Numbered from the stretch's first letter, positions 24,534 to 35,700 are shown. The stretch: 64,000 nt of DNA from Allium sativum (GCA_030737875.1 CM060912.1:456696310-456760309), one strand, 5' to 3'. Made by a program: numbers and translations. The notes: generated by a model not told the origin, from the letters alone.

Positions 24534-26151
24534 TGATATATATGCAGGTAAAGCAAATGATATATATGCTTATAAAATATTATATAAAATATATACTGAC
24601 ACTTTTATCTATACATATATGTTTATGTGTATTTATAGGATATATATGCAAGATTTGAAGATGAAGACTGTACATTTCAAGATTTAAGATTGTAGATTAC
24701 AAAGAAAAAGAATTCATAATTGAAGACTCGTGAGTAGCAGGAGTCCAAGAGTTTAAGAAGTTAAAGGTATCAAGATAAGTAATAGAATCTAGAATTTTTG
24801 GTAAAACTCCATAACAACACTAAAATCTTAATTTTAATTTTATCATAGGATGAAACCCATTTCTATCATATATCATTTAAAAATTCCACACCAAACTCTT
24901 CTTAGAATTTTAAAATATTTCAAAATTACTTCCTATTTGAAAAATATCCCTTGTCTTTTACATCTCTTGTTTTTAATCTAAATTTTGATTTAAATATTTT
25001 AGATTTTCTTGTTTATATTTAAATTTAATATATATATATATATGACATTTACTTGAATTTTAGTGTGTATATATATATGTATATGTATGTGTGTGTATGT
25101 GTGCTTGACATTTACTTGAGTTTAATATTCTTATTTCCTTATAGTTATATTTATAGTTTTATGTCTTAAGTTTTAAATTTTTATATTTATATTCGTAATT
25201 GTATATTATGTTTTGATATCACCTTTATAGATTATAAATATTTGTTTTAAATCTACGCTCTTACTCTATTGTTCTATGTTAATATATAGGAAAATAGTTT
25301 GTTTAAATTTCATAATTACCTTGATTTATTTAAACATCATTTCCATTGTTTTCAAAATTTTAAAATTTGAAATTCATAGGGGATGGTGACATAGTGGGTA
25401 ACCCATGTCGACATGATAGCCATTTTCTTTTCAAAAACTCAAATTTTAAAAGAAGTATTTATTCATTTAAATCCTTTCCCAAAAATACATGACTTTTTTC
25501 TCCCGATAAATACCCATCTAAAATCGATTTTTTTAACCACTTGTTCATTATCTTCTCACTTCTTCTTCTCTTCATTTATCTTCTTAATTTTTCAAATATC
25601 CATAACCAAACTCTTCCAAAATTTAAAAAGAATCAAACCATATCATCTCTAGTTATAGGAGCATTTGTAATCAAAGATTGAAAGATCAAAGTCTTATCGA
25701 GTCTCTCTACCAAACTATTACTGAAAATGTGTGGTTGTAGCCCGTTCAAATCAACTGGGTGTGATTGTAGCATATAAATCAGTTAGGTAATCCTCAAGCC
25801 TGGTTAAATAAGGAGGGATCCCTGTGCTCAGAACCAGCTGGGGGTGGACCGCGCGGCTCTGAAATCGAGGATTGTATTATTGAAGTTTATTTAAAAAGAA
25901 ATCTACACAACCCAGAGTTGTGTGGGACTAGATGTAGGGTAACTATGAACCAGTATAACCCGGTATGTTCTTTCCTTTATTGCCTTTATTTATTATTTGC
26001 ATATGTGTTTGAATTATGTGACTTTTCATATACGTGATTTTCATTTGATTTTGATATATTAAAAAGATTTTCGTAAATTCCATTAAATACTATTCACCTC
26101 TCCCCTTCAGTGTTAAGTGAATCTTAAGATTCATGATCCGTATTTCCAACA
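24534..26151 (+). repeat. Sirevirus-like copia 3' LTR (left end approximate)
   Basis: Ends GTATTTCCAACA at 26151, a typical copia LTR end. The start after the purine tract at 24534 is less certain because it reads TGATAT instead of TGTTGG. GTCGAC lies at 25407-25412, with a degraded copy 22 bp upstream, about 95 bp before a TATA-like GATAAATACCC at 25505. About 430 bp further on, the segment near 25925-25960 (GATGTAGG, GAACCAGTATAA) is the R/U5 signature common in plant copia LTRs, and TATTCACCTCTCC near 26090 is the usual end region. No gene inside. Confidence 0.6.
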
Positions 26152-26275
26152 GTAAGGTTTCACTACATCGCAACCGTCCTCTTCTGCCCTAAGGCTGAAT
26201 TTCTTCATAGTTAAGGTTATAACAATTGTACATTGATATTCAGTTCTTATTTCTCTGTGCGTGTATATATAGTTT
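26152..26275. other. Short unassigned stretch
   Basis: Between two LTRs. It starts GTAAG, a possible target duplication for the copia LTR with no partner found. Nothing else can be said. Confidence 0.3.
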
Positions 26276-27280
26276 TGTTAAAAATGGAACACTAACACCC
26301 CGAGAGGTGCTTGTACACCTTCAAGTTGTTTAGATCTAGAATAGGGGTAATCACAAACATAAGTTGTAAGAACAGAGAGCAATTATAGTGGTTCGGCCTC
26401 AGTTTTGGCCTACATCCACTTTAATGGAAGACTTCATTATGATCTTCGATATTACAAGGTACATATTCACTTTCATTTCATACATCTTATCTATTTTATT
26501 TTACAATGAATTTCTCTTCTCTACGATTCTATCTTCCTCAATCTCTTTCGATGTCCAAGGTAGAAACGATCAATTCTCACAAGTATCAGTGATTATTGAA
26601 GTAAATCTTCGTTATTCGTGATCGGTGATGGATTTGACGTTTTCCGGGATGGGTTGATGATGAAGAAGCTTTGATCTTGATTGAGATAGCTTTAATAGAG
26701 TTCGAGTTGCTTTTGGGTGTTGCAGACTGAAAATGACAGCACTTCGTTGTTCGAGAATTCGGTCCTTTGGAATGTGCAAAGTAGCGGGGTATTTATAGGT
26801 GAAGCAGTGAAGCATGGTGGAACTTGGAGTTATGTTGTGCGCAAAGTGATGGACCACCAGCGATCCATGCCCCAGAGTGGGCGTGATCCATCCTATGTTG
26901 GTCCATTTATCCGCCTCTTACTTGACTTAAATTATCCATCAGATGGACCAGGTACGATCCATCGATTTCCTACACTTTGAGCTTAAGCGTTCCATATTGA
27001 TAGACCGAATGTAGTCCATCATGATTGATGTTGAGCGATCCATCAGGGAAAGGTAGCTAAACCATGTAATGTAGTCAGGAACCAATCCATACTGATGGCA
27101 TCGTGCAAAAGCATGAACGATCCATCAAGACAAAAGTGGCCGACCCATCATACTGGATAGTATATGATCCATGGAAAAACATTGTCCATCATCACGAGCC
27201 CGACCCATGAACTCAATTTACATGCGATCCATCATTACATTTGTTATAAACGATCCATGAGATATTCTAATGGATTAACA
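26276..27280 (-). repeat. Minus-strand LTR (3' LTR of a Tat-type element)
   Basis: On the minus strand it starts TGTTAATCC right after the purine tract CTTCGAGGGGAAAA (27294-27281) and ends TTTTTAACA at 26276, 1005 bp. A good plant TATA box, TATAAATACCCC, is on the minus strand at 26797-26786. About 380 bp downstream is the GTGGATGTAGGCC...CCGAACCAC signature (26425-26389). A dense set of GATGGATC-type words precedes the TATA. The interior would lie at higher coordinates, where a + strand gene is found, as expected for a Tat-type antisense ORF. The other LTR is not in view. Confidence 0.7.
26838..27262 (-). promoter_or_regulatory. GATCCAT word cluster upstream of a TATA box
   Basis: About a dozen copies of GATCCATC, GACCCATC, GTCCATC or close variants in 425 bp (e.g. 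at 26860, 26888, 26960, 27048, 27120, 27168 and 27228). In transcription direction they end about 50-70 bp before the minus-strand TATA box. Irregular spacing argues against a tandem satellite; a repeated protein-binding site in U3 is more likely. Confidence 0.5.
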
Positions 27281-27294
27281 TTTTCCCCTCGAAG
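27281..27294 (-). other. Polypurine tract of the Tat-type element
   Basis: Reads CTTCGAGGGGAAAA on the minus strand, ending at the LTR start TGTTAATCC. It fixes the LTR border and the minus orientation. Confidence 0.7.
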
Positions 27295-29027
27295 TTTGTA
27301 TTTCTTTTTTGAAAGAAACACGAGCTTTGAAAATCAACAGCTCTCATTGCTTCTAGATGGATTGCATATGATTCGAACAACTGGATTGCTGCTGCTCTTA
27401 TTTGAACTACGAAGACACATTTTTGGATGGGCTTTAAGTGGGCCAACACAATGGATCGTTCGGCCTTTTCATACATGTGCATATATCTTCTTGTACCCGT
27501 TCATTTCATTACTTTATCTCTTCGGCTAAAAAGAGCTTTAATGGTGGAGCTCTGCTATTATGAAAATCGCCCCAACTCGTTGTTTCTTTCTCACCGTTGA
27601 TCGAATTCATCTTTATCAAAGATCACTTGCGCTACCATTCAGAACTACGCTCAAATCCAATCTCGGCATCAACCGCCACAACATTTTTGATTCAACTCGA
27701 TTCTGGGTCCATTTTTCTAGATCTGACCCTTCTCAGCTTCGCCAAGTTCTTCCAACCTCCCTTTTACCAAAATCCGACCAACTTTTGAGCTATAGGTGTA
27801 CTTCTGATTTCATATCGGTCCGACTTCTAGGGTTTAGGTTAATTACATTTTTGGGTCCGAAATGGTTTTAATGGTTGAAACTTGGTGTTAAGTCATGATT
27901 GATTTTCTGAAATCAGATCTTTTTGGTGTTTGGTAGTTTGGCTTTATTGATTTTTAAAATTTGATTGGGATTTTTGCGAAGTCTTTGTTTCAGCCTTACT
28001 TGCGAATTAATGCTGATGTCTGAATTTTGTCAATAGCCAAGAGTTTTTCAATTCTGAATTGCTGATATGTATGCCTTTTGTGTAAATTTGTTTCAATAGC
28101 ATGCACCTTTTTTAAAATTCCAGTTTTGAATCCGAAAACTTGATTATTTAGTACCTAAATCAACTTTCTTCCTATTAGAATTTTATAGGGATTTTTATTG
28201 AGACTTTGAAGTGCTTGAATTCTGGATACTAGTGTATGATGCTCCACATTGATCATGGATCGTCAGCATGTCAAAGCTTTGGAGTGCTTGAGATTTAATT
28301 GCTGAAGCACGATCCTCTATAAGGCCCACAAATTCTAAGCACATCAATGGATGGATCTGTCTGTTGGCATTGTGGATCGCTCATAATACAGCGATGGATC
28401 GCTGACGATCCATGGATCGTGTGTGACTCATCGATGTTTCTCTTGCAATCCGTGGATCGCATGCGATCCATCTATGGATAAAGGATGATCCATCAGTTCG
28501 TGGAGGCAGACCCATTTATTGGTTAAGAGGCCTTGTGCTACTGTCTTGTGATACACATGAATTTCTTAGATGATCAATATTGCATAGACTTCATGCAACT
28601 AAGCCTCGAACAATTTAAAGCTTTGACCTAAAATTTTTGACGTGCTTTTTCTTTGTTAAATGCCTTGTAATAAGTCAAGCACTTGAACGGGTTTTAGGCT
28701 CAATATTGTGTTGTCGACTGCCCGCATCGACAACAGATAAGTTAAAGTATTAAAACTTAAATGCAATGAATTTCCAAATATAAAAAGAATGACATGCTTA
28801 TACAAAACTGTTTTGTACAACCATTTAAAAACCTATCAAACATTCGACGGCATGAACTCGACATTCTAGCATGAATTCACAACTACACTTGAAATCAACT
28901 AATCGACGTACGCCGACTGTGGATTTCGAGCTTCGCCTTTTTAATGACTTGAATAATTATGCACAACACTTCACACTTAGGAAATACGTATCTGTAACTT
29001 ATTTATAAATAAGACTGTTTATGCAGA
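27295..29027 (+). promoter_or_regulatory. Probable promoter, leader and leader intron of the antisense gene
   Basis: Sequence upstream of the + strand gene at 29028. A TATA-like GCATATATC is near 27478. A pyrimidine-rich leader with CTTCTCAGCTTCGCC follows, and TCTAGGGTTTAG then a GTTAAT donor at 27838. A polypyrimidine-poor acceptor TTTATGCAG ends at 29026, one base before the ATG context AATGG. That would give a 1.19-kb leader intron, like many plant genes. A second cluster of GGATCG/GATCCAT words is inside the intron (28249-28495). The short ORFs at 27560-27871 would be leader sequence. Splicing is inferred only. Confidence 0.4.
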
Positions 29028-31435
29028 ATGGATACCCGCCAAATGAGTCGTCACCAATCTAAGGAGACAACTTCTTCTGGTCAAGCTAAAACTTCTACTC
29101 AAGCCTCTGAAGCAATAACAACTGTGTCCCTTTGGTCAGCATCAAACCAACCTATTCCTGATCCCCATCCTCTCAGTAGCCCGCCACCTGAGAGATGCTC
29201 TACAACCCTTATTCCACGTGTTTTCAAACAACTGTGTAACCAGTTTGGCATTCTCGAGGCTGATACTTTTTTGCCGGGAAGAGATGATAATGTTGATCAA
29301 TCGCCCTTAAGGTTTGTAGCTATTAATCAAAAAATGTTAATGAACGGGGTCGTTCCTCATTTTAATGACTTTCTACAGATGGTTCTTAGATATTTATCGA
29401 TTGCCCACTTCTAATTGCACCCGAACGACTATGCCATCATATTAGGACTCTGCATACTATTTATGAGGACAGGGCATTACATGCCTACCTTTGAGGACCT
29501 CTGTTACTTATGTGTTTTCAAGAAAAGGAAGGAACACCCCTCGATTATCTTTGTTGAAGGCACTCGGAACCATAAGCTTGCACTTGACTTACTGGAGAGC
29601 GCTTCAGGATTTGTGAGCCAATTCTTTTGTGTCTGATGCCCTGAAAGTTTCCATGGAACGTGGATGGAAGGAGGTGAACAAATTTTCTCAGATCTCTTTA
29701 TCAAGCTTTTCTCCAGGCTTTGATTTCTAAATTTCCATTTTTCTTTTTATAGAATTTCCATCTCTTGTTAAGGATTCCAATGCTCGTAGATCTATGCTTG
29801 CGGCTGTTGACAAAAAAGAGAGAATCAGGAACTTTCTTATTAAGGAGGAATTCCTTCATCAATTTAAGTTTCTTGATTCATCCAGATCTTTAATTTTGGG
29901 ACAAATCCATGCTTCACCTTCTACTCACGAGGTATCATATGCCCCTAGTTCTAGGGAAGATACCGCATTGAAAAGTTCTGCTGATGAAGCTGCACTAAAG
30001 AAATGCTCAGACATTACCGGTGCCACTGGATCATCAAGCCAGTCTGGGTGCCCCTCGATTGACAAGGAAGTAATAGCCCATCATGAGGGAAAAGGTCCCG
30101 CTGATGTCAGTGAACAACCTGAAGAGGGGGATATCATAGCAAAAGACGATACTAATACCGAGACAATTAATACTGATCATGCACTTCCTATCACTACCGA
30201 GGATGGCATTTCTGACACATTTGCAAACTTGGGTGACCTCAACATGACTTTGAGCGAGTATTTTATGAGAGATGTATATACTTCCCAGCCCACCGGATTG
30301 CCTTCTAAGACATACTCTCTAGTAACTTCAAATACGTCTTTACAACGAGCTCAAACCCCACAAACTCCACCCCCTAAGATTATTTCCGAAATTAGAGCGT
30401 ATTTAATTCCAACAACGCCGAGTGGTTCGTTGTGATAGATCACGCATCACACACACTTAGAACTCTCATATTCTACATGTGCATGCTGTTCTGCCCCAAT
30501 ACTTCCTATCTTAAACCCTAAACTCTTGTTTTCTTCTTTTTCATGTCCGGCGATGCATCGGTCTTACGTAGGTGACCTTCACCGCTACTCGGGCTCCTAT
30601 GATTCACGACGCTAGTTTTCTCACTATCGTAAAGAGTCCGACGAACAAAGGTGAGAATGGAGCAAGAAACATGAGATTTTCAAGACTGGGGAGAGCGTCA
30701 CATGCAAAATCGCGATGATCGCTATAACCGGGACAAAGATGATCAGGACAAGCATGACTGAGATAAAGGTGAAGCATATGATTGGAAGGGAAAAAGATCC
30801 AGAGATGACAAAAGAGATAACAGATACAAAGATCATGGCAGAAAGGATAAAAGTCCCAACACCGATAAGGGTCATGCTGCCGCTACAACAATGTCTACGA
30901 GTACTTTGTCCCTTGTGCCTCCATCTCCTACGCTTACTCCTGCTGACGTACAAAAGATTATCGATATTCCCCGCTACGCACTTGATCTAACACTGAAGAC
31001 TCTTGTTGAAAGATTTGATAAATGGTGCTTAAATTGAGATCCCTTTAACTTGGACATCCACCCAATGGACAAGGATAATATTGTCAAGGAGCTGGATATA
31101 GTGAAAGGAAACATTGATAAGCAACTTGATGTAGCGAAAGGCAATCTTGAGAAGCAAATGGATGTGGTCAGAGGTAATATTGAGAAGGTATCCCTGTGGC
31201 CCAAGCTGGCCGACGAACTTCAACGAACCAACCAGCTTAACCTCTAGGCCATGATCACTATGGAGAACGACAAAGCTGAGTGGGATAGGACCCTTAAATC
31301 TCATGATGTTAGTATCAAGTCTCTCACTCAGCAAAACAGGGGGCTAGAGACTGAGAATGGGAAGCCTAAAGAAGAGCTTACAGCTGCCGGAATAAAGGAA
31401 ACCTTACTTACTTCTCAGGTTAGGGATGAACATTC
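29028..31435 (+). pseudogene. Antisense ORF (aORF) gene with plant gypsy-type transposon domain and coiled coil, broken
   Basis: Begins MDTRQMSRHQSKETTSS, a low-complexity start, then a domain (PLRFVAINQKML to HPNDYAIILGLCIL and FEDLCYLCVF) that resembles the 'putative gypsy-type transposon' domain (Transposase_28-like) by phrase pattern. A TAA at 29412-29414 interrupts it. An intron-like TTTCTTTTTATAG ends near 29752. The middle (29794-30435) is acidic, Ser/Thr-rich. After several breaks there is a charged RD/KD-rich region (30700-30850), then a coiled coil at 31050-31435 with three near-identical 11-residue units (LDIVKGNIDKQ, LDVAKGNLEKQ, MDVVRGNIEKV). Such ORFs lie antisense between pol and the 3' LTR in Tat-lineage elements; function unknown. 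An LTR ends it at 31436. Confidence 0.6.
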
Positions 31436-31930
31436 TGTAACACCCGAATTCCGACAGACCGATTTTTTTTCAAAATTCTAATCTGTCGAAACTCGTATTG
31501 GTTTGCCAGGCATCTTGCAGAAAAGACAGTGATAATAAACATTTCAGAGCTCAGAAAACATCTCGCAGCGGAATGGATAAAATATAATATAATCAAAATA
31601 TAGCTTTACCCGGATAATAATACTGCTTAATCAGTATCCAAAGCTATCATATCTCTGTCCCAAATCTAACCTGTGAGTATGTTATGAGGAGAGGGTCAGA
31701 ACGCAAGTTCTAATGACTGGATTTTTGGAATTTATTTAAATATTATATTTACATATAATCTCCTTATATGTATAAAAAATATCAAACTCCCATTTTACAC
31801 GTATATATATACACACAACTTTTATTTCGATTTCAAAATTCAAATGGTGTTATGCCGTTATTTAATTCTTACCAGTTTTCTTTGATTGCAGCTTTATTTT
31901 GAATTTCTCCTTTGTGTGTGTGTGTATACA
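31436..31930 (-). repeat. Minus-strand gypsy LTR fragment, cut by the Helitron
   Basis: Starts TGTAACACCCGAATTCC on the plus strand, the reverse complement of a gypsy LTR end. The segment CTCGCAGCGGAATGGATAAA near 31563 is like CTCACAGCGCATGGAATAAA in the element C LTR (7880), so it is a related family. CATTC (31431-31435) is the presumed left target copy. A TG-rich run reaches the Helitron end at 31930. The rest lies beyond the Helitron, outside the window. Confidence 0.65.
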
Positions 31931-31959
31931 CCAGTACATAGGCACGCCCGATGGGCGTG
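31931..31959 (-). other. Helitron 3' terminus with hairpin
   Basis: On the minus strand: CACGCCC-ATC-GGGCGTG (31959-31943), then CTATGTA and the terminal CTGG at 31934-31931, followed by T. The hairpin is 12 bases from the end. This is the transposition terminator of Helitrons. Confidence 0.8.
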
Positions 31960-32320
31960 TGCATAGATGTATTTGACCATAGTGGGTAATGAAGTGAAGA
32001 ATAAGCAGTATTTACAAATGTAAAAATGTATAGTCTGGATAATGAATTAAAAGAGACGTAAAATAGTGAGGACAGTAAAAAACGTGCAGGTTGTAAAGCA
32101 ATACATTAATGGTGCGTCAGATAGGTAAATACAGAACTGTTGGTAAGGAAGAAAGAAATATATTGCATAAGAAGACATGCACCAAATGTTTACAAAGTAG
32201 TTTACATCAGGTAGCAACAGTTATTGTGATGTAGAAGCTGGAAAAAGGACAACGACGGTAAAAAAAAGAAAACAAAGGGGAAGATAAAACAGCATAGCAA
32301 AAGCAGGAGGGTTGTAAGCA

Positions 32321-32851
32321 TTAATGTGATCTTGAATGGCTTTCAAGCTCAGCAAAAACTCTATCAATTTCTGCAGTCTGGAGGGAAGGAAAAAAAAATA
32401 GTTAGAAGGTGGGTGCACTACGTATTAATAGGAAAGAAATGAGAACATGAGAAAAATAAAAAAAAGAACTCACCACTGCCGGGTTGTTCCATTGAACATC
32501 ATCGTCACTGTCAGCATTCTGAATGTGAAGACCATTGTCTGAAGTGCCAGCAGGGTGAGCAACTTTGTTATCATTAAGTGTGTCCAATTGAGTGTTGTTA
32601 TGGTTGAAGTCGTCCGGTATTTCAGCAGGCGTTTCATAGTTTGAAGAAGTTTGCTGTTTCGACAAACGGGAGCTCTTACGTGTTAGCTTTTCGACTGGAG
32701 GCATTGCAGACTCCTTACCTTTAGCTGAAGCTTTGTGCTATGTGTTTAACATTGTTAGGTGACAGTATGGAAGTTGATAGAAAAAAAATTCAGGAAAAAA
32801 TAAATGCAGATGGTAAAAGTGAAAGTGATAGGATTGTAGTACCTTTGGCAT
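32321..32851 (-). CDS. Compact three-exon gene near the Helitron 3' end, unknown function
   Basis: Spliced on paper it is 330 nt, 109 residues. Exon 1 is 32851-32843 (ATG CCA AAG), intron 32842-32738 (GTACTA...CACATAG). Exon 2 is 32737-32474, intron 32473-32378 (GTGAGT...CCCTCCAG). Exon 3 is 32377-32321, ending TAA. All junctions are GT-AG and phase 0, with no internal stop. The product starts MPKHKASAKGKES, continues with a basic KLTRKSSRLSKQQ stretch (possible nuclear signal), an Asp/Asn-rich middle ending in DSDDDVQWNNPAV, and a short helix-like end AEIDRVFAELESHSRSH. A TATA-like TATTTATATC is about 90 bp upstream of the ATG, and an in-frame stop lies 24 bases before it. I recognise no family. 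It may instead be the last exons of a larger captured gene. Confidence 0.5.
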
Positions 32852-33458
32852 TGTTTGGTTATCAAAGTGCAAGTTTTAGGAAGGAAAATGAAGAAAAGTA
32901 AGAAAGTTTGGAAGAAAGTAGTGAAGGTGGGGAGATATAAATAGCAGTAAAATAGTGTACTGGTAAAAGTTAATGAACAGGTGTTTGAAAAATGAGAATT
33001 ATGAAGGAGAAAAGAAAGGAGATCAGCAATGAAAGTGGGTATGAAGTGGTAATTTGTGGAGAGAAGGTAGCATGAAAACATGGTAAACCTATTTGAAGAA
33101 AAATTGTGTGGTTTTTGTGGGTGTTTGTGCTCGGTGTTTAGTATAAGGAATTACCTAAAGCTATAAAATCAACAAAATAAAGCTATAAAATCCAAATTTC
33201 ATAACGAAGTACCTTATCAAACATACATCCACCTGTCTCTTCCACTCCTCATGCAGATTTCGAGGTTTGATATAACAACCAAAGGTCAAGTGTAAATAGT
33301 ATTGAAATGTGAAAGAACTGTGAATCAAAGTATAGAATATTGATTGTTATTGATACCAAATTTTATCAACTTAACATTCTTATAATATTCTTATGCTAAT
33401 AAAACAATATGCCTTTTAAAACATGAAACCGTATACCCAAAAAATCAACCACGTAAAG
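32852..33458 (-). other. Helitron interior, non-coding, with repeat copy B0
   Basis: Includes the TATA-like sequence of the small gene near 32940. At about 33165-33345 is a segment that recurs, diverged, at 44432-44600 and 45725-45860. The share of frame-like sequence is low, and I see no gene. Confidence 0.4.
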
Positions 33459-33733
33459 TGTAACACCCCGTAATTCTGTAAAACTAAGATTCACAAATCA
33501 AGGCAGAATTAAAAGTTAAAATCAAAATTAAGGGAAACGGGCTACCCCATTGCGTTCGTCTCGGAATTCTGCATGAAAACGAGTCCGAGTTTGCGTAAAT
33601 CGTCCGTATGAGGAAGATATGGCCTCCGGAAGATTCAGCGAAGTTTAAATTTCAAAACAGGGCAGAAAAAGAAATTCAATTTCGAAAACAGACCGAGGCT
33701 GGGGTGGGCGGGAATTTTCCCGCCCAAGGCACC

Positions 33734-33766
33734 CAGGTCGACTGGGTAGTCGACCTGGGGGTCGAC
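33734..33766 (+). promoter_or_regulatory. GTCGAC triple box of LARD-B
   Basis: GTCGAC at 33737, 33749 and 33761, exactly 12 bp apart. The first two form a perfect 11-bp inverted repeat, CCAGGTCGACT-N4-AGTCGACCTGG. The 3' LTR has the same repeat at about 40078-40110 with a changed loop (GAGT for GGGT). TATATAAA follows 89 bp downstream. Confidence 0.6.
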
Positions 33767-33854
33767 CCCCCCCCCCCAGTTTTTCCAGTTTTCTGCACTT
33801 AGTTCGTTCTTCTGTATCTAGACGCCATTCAGACCGGATTCGCCCGCCTAACAC

Positions 33855-33862
33855 TATATAAA
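33855..33862 (+). promoter_or_regulatory. LARD-B TATA box
   Basis: TATATAAA in ACACTATATAAACAGCCC, with a pyrimidine-rich start region (CTTCTTCTCTATTCAC) about 25-30 bp downstream. The same sequence is at 40195-40202 in the 3' LTR. Confidence 0.75.
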
Positions 33863-34300
33863 CAGCCCTGGTCTTCTTCTCTATTCACAATTCTTTTCTA
33901 TCCTTATGCTGCCTCTGAGAAAATGTATAAATAAATAAAATAATATATATATATATATAATAAATCAAGACGAGGAGATGCTGCTAAAAGATTTTCAAGA
34001 AGAGGTTCAAGTCAAGCTAGGATTCAAGAGGAGGATTCAAACGACTTCAACGACTGTTTTTCTACGAATTATAGCAATGCCATCTTTTTGTTCTAATCTA
34101 ATCTCTGTAAGTCAGTTATTTCTAGATTTGAACGTTTTTCTCTGTTCGTGACATGAAACTAAAGGAATAAAAGAATATGCCAAAGCTCTCTCTCTCTATT
34201 CGAATCAGTGCCTATACTATTGAACCTAATTAAGAACTGTTATGATTCGAGGACAAATAAGACCATGACTATGAAACTATGGACGTTAAAACCATATTCC

Positions 34301-34400
34301 TATGACTATGAACATTTGCCTATGACTATGAACATTGCCTATGACTATGGACATTGCCTATGACTATGAACATTGCCTATGACTGTGATTGTGACTATGA
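34301..34400 (+). repeat. 19-bp tandem repeat in LARD-B LTR
   Basis: About five head-to-tail copies of TATGACTATGAACATTGCC with small changes. The array is also in the 3' LTR at about 40627-40725. Confidence 0.85.
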
Positions 34401-35584
34401 GGATTATTTCCTTGACTAAGCCTATGCCTTTGATTAGGAAATATAAACTATTGCCTATGACATAACAAGGACATCTGTGATTAAGCACCTATGATTCTTG
34501 ACTAGGAAAGTGTTGCTTAAGTTTTGTGACTATGAAGTTGGGTCTAAACCCGATCATCTATTCTGTCTATTCTTGGTTATCTTTGGTTTTAGACCTTGGG
34601 AATTTACCTATTAAGTTAGGTCTACCCATGTTCTTGAACCTACGTCTCTATTCTGTCTATTCTTGGTTTTAGACCTTGGGAATTTACCTATTAAGTTAGG
34701 TCTACCCATGTTCTTGAACCGACGTCGTTATTCAACCCTTTTTATGCCAGTTAGTATGTCTATCTTTTGCATAGCATCTTTGGTTCATTCCCTATTTTCT
34801 ACGAACCTAGCTTTATTTATAATCTAGACTGAATCACGATTATATGAACGGTGGGAATGCGGTATGGGCAAAATGTGAAATTTACTAAAAACGTAGTTTC
34901 ACTTGGAAATTGGCATAAATTGGGAACATGTATTATGGCATGTTCATAGAAATGCAAATTGGATAAATTTGACATGAATTATAAGATGTGTAATTTGAAT
35001 CTAGTATTGACGTGTAAATCTAGCATTTACATGAATAGTGAACTAGAGTAATAAGTCTAGAATTAGAATGTTGAATCGGAATTGGATTAGCTAAATTGGC
35101 ACGGTAAGTATATTGGCATAAATGTGAAATTGGCCATAAATAGGAGTAATTGGCAGGTTTAGCAAAATCATGGTTAGTGACACTTAATTTGGTATATTCC
35201 ACATACCAAAAAGCATAAATATGATTTAGAAGGGGAAATGAGCCATAAGAATGAATGTAGACAATTTACATTAAAAGAGTAATTAGGAAATAAGTAAATT
35301 AGAAATAATTTACTTATAGAATTTGGCCTGAATGAGGAAATATAAATTTAGACAAATTAAAGGTTATTAACGACATCTCTTTTAATGACACACCAGAAAG
35401 TTCTAGGGTGACAAAGAGGATAGTGTCTAGGCTTGGGTTTGGAAAATACAAGTTTCCTGCTCTCCCTGGCTATCCCTAACTGATCTGACGAACGGGGTGG
35501 TTACATTCAAAACTTGATTTGAAAATAAATTGAAACCCTTTGAACTTAGAAAACACGAATATGCCTAGCCCGAGGTTAGACTGA

Positions 35585-35654
35585 GTTGCGATGTAAACCT
35601 GCCGGGAACCAACCGGCACATCCAGTAGTCGCAACAATACCTGTCTAATGTGAG
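35585..35654 (+). repeat. Stem module in LARD-B 5' LTR
   Basis: Arms GTTGCGA (35585-35591) and TCGCAAC (35629-35635) enclose CCTGCCGGGAACCAACCGGC, then TAATGTGAG at 35646. The layout equals the duplicated module of the element A LTR (20337-20531), but the arms have a different sequence and still pair. The 3' LTR copy is at 41956-42025. Confidence 0.6.
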
Positions 35655-35700
35655 TGGTAGCAGCTTTAATTTATTTAGTTAAAGCTAGAACAAGAATGGT

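Noticed and set aside
26388..27871. ORFs of 60-121 codons near 26.4-27.9 kb
   Set aside because: They fall in LTR sequence or in the presumed leader of the antisense gene and show no family phrase.
30624..30953. Minus-strand ORF with hydrophobic segments (109 codons)
   Set aside because: It is the antisense shadow of the RD/KD-rich part of the + strand gene.
32755..33081. Minus-strand ORF of 108 codons, Phe/Thr-rich
   Set aside because: It covers the promoter, leader and first intron of the small three-exon gene; low-complexity pyrimidine-rich sequence.
33608..33854. Overlapping ORFs in LARD-B U3
   Set aside because: They run over the GTCGAC boxes and the C run; not open in the same way in the 3' LTR.
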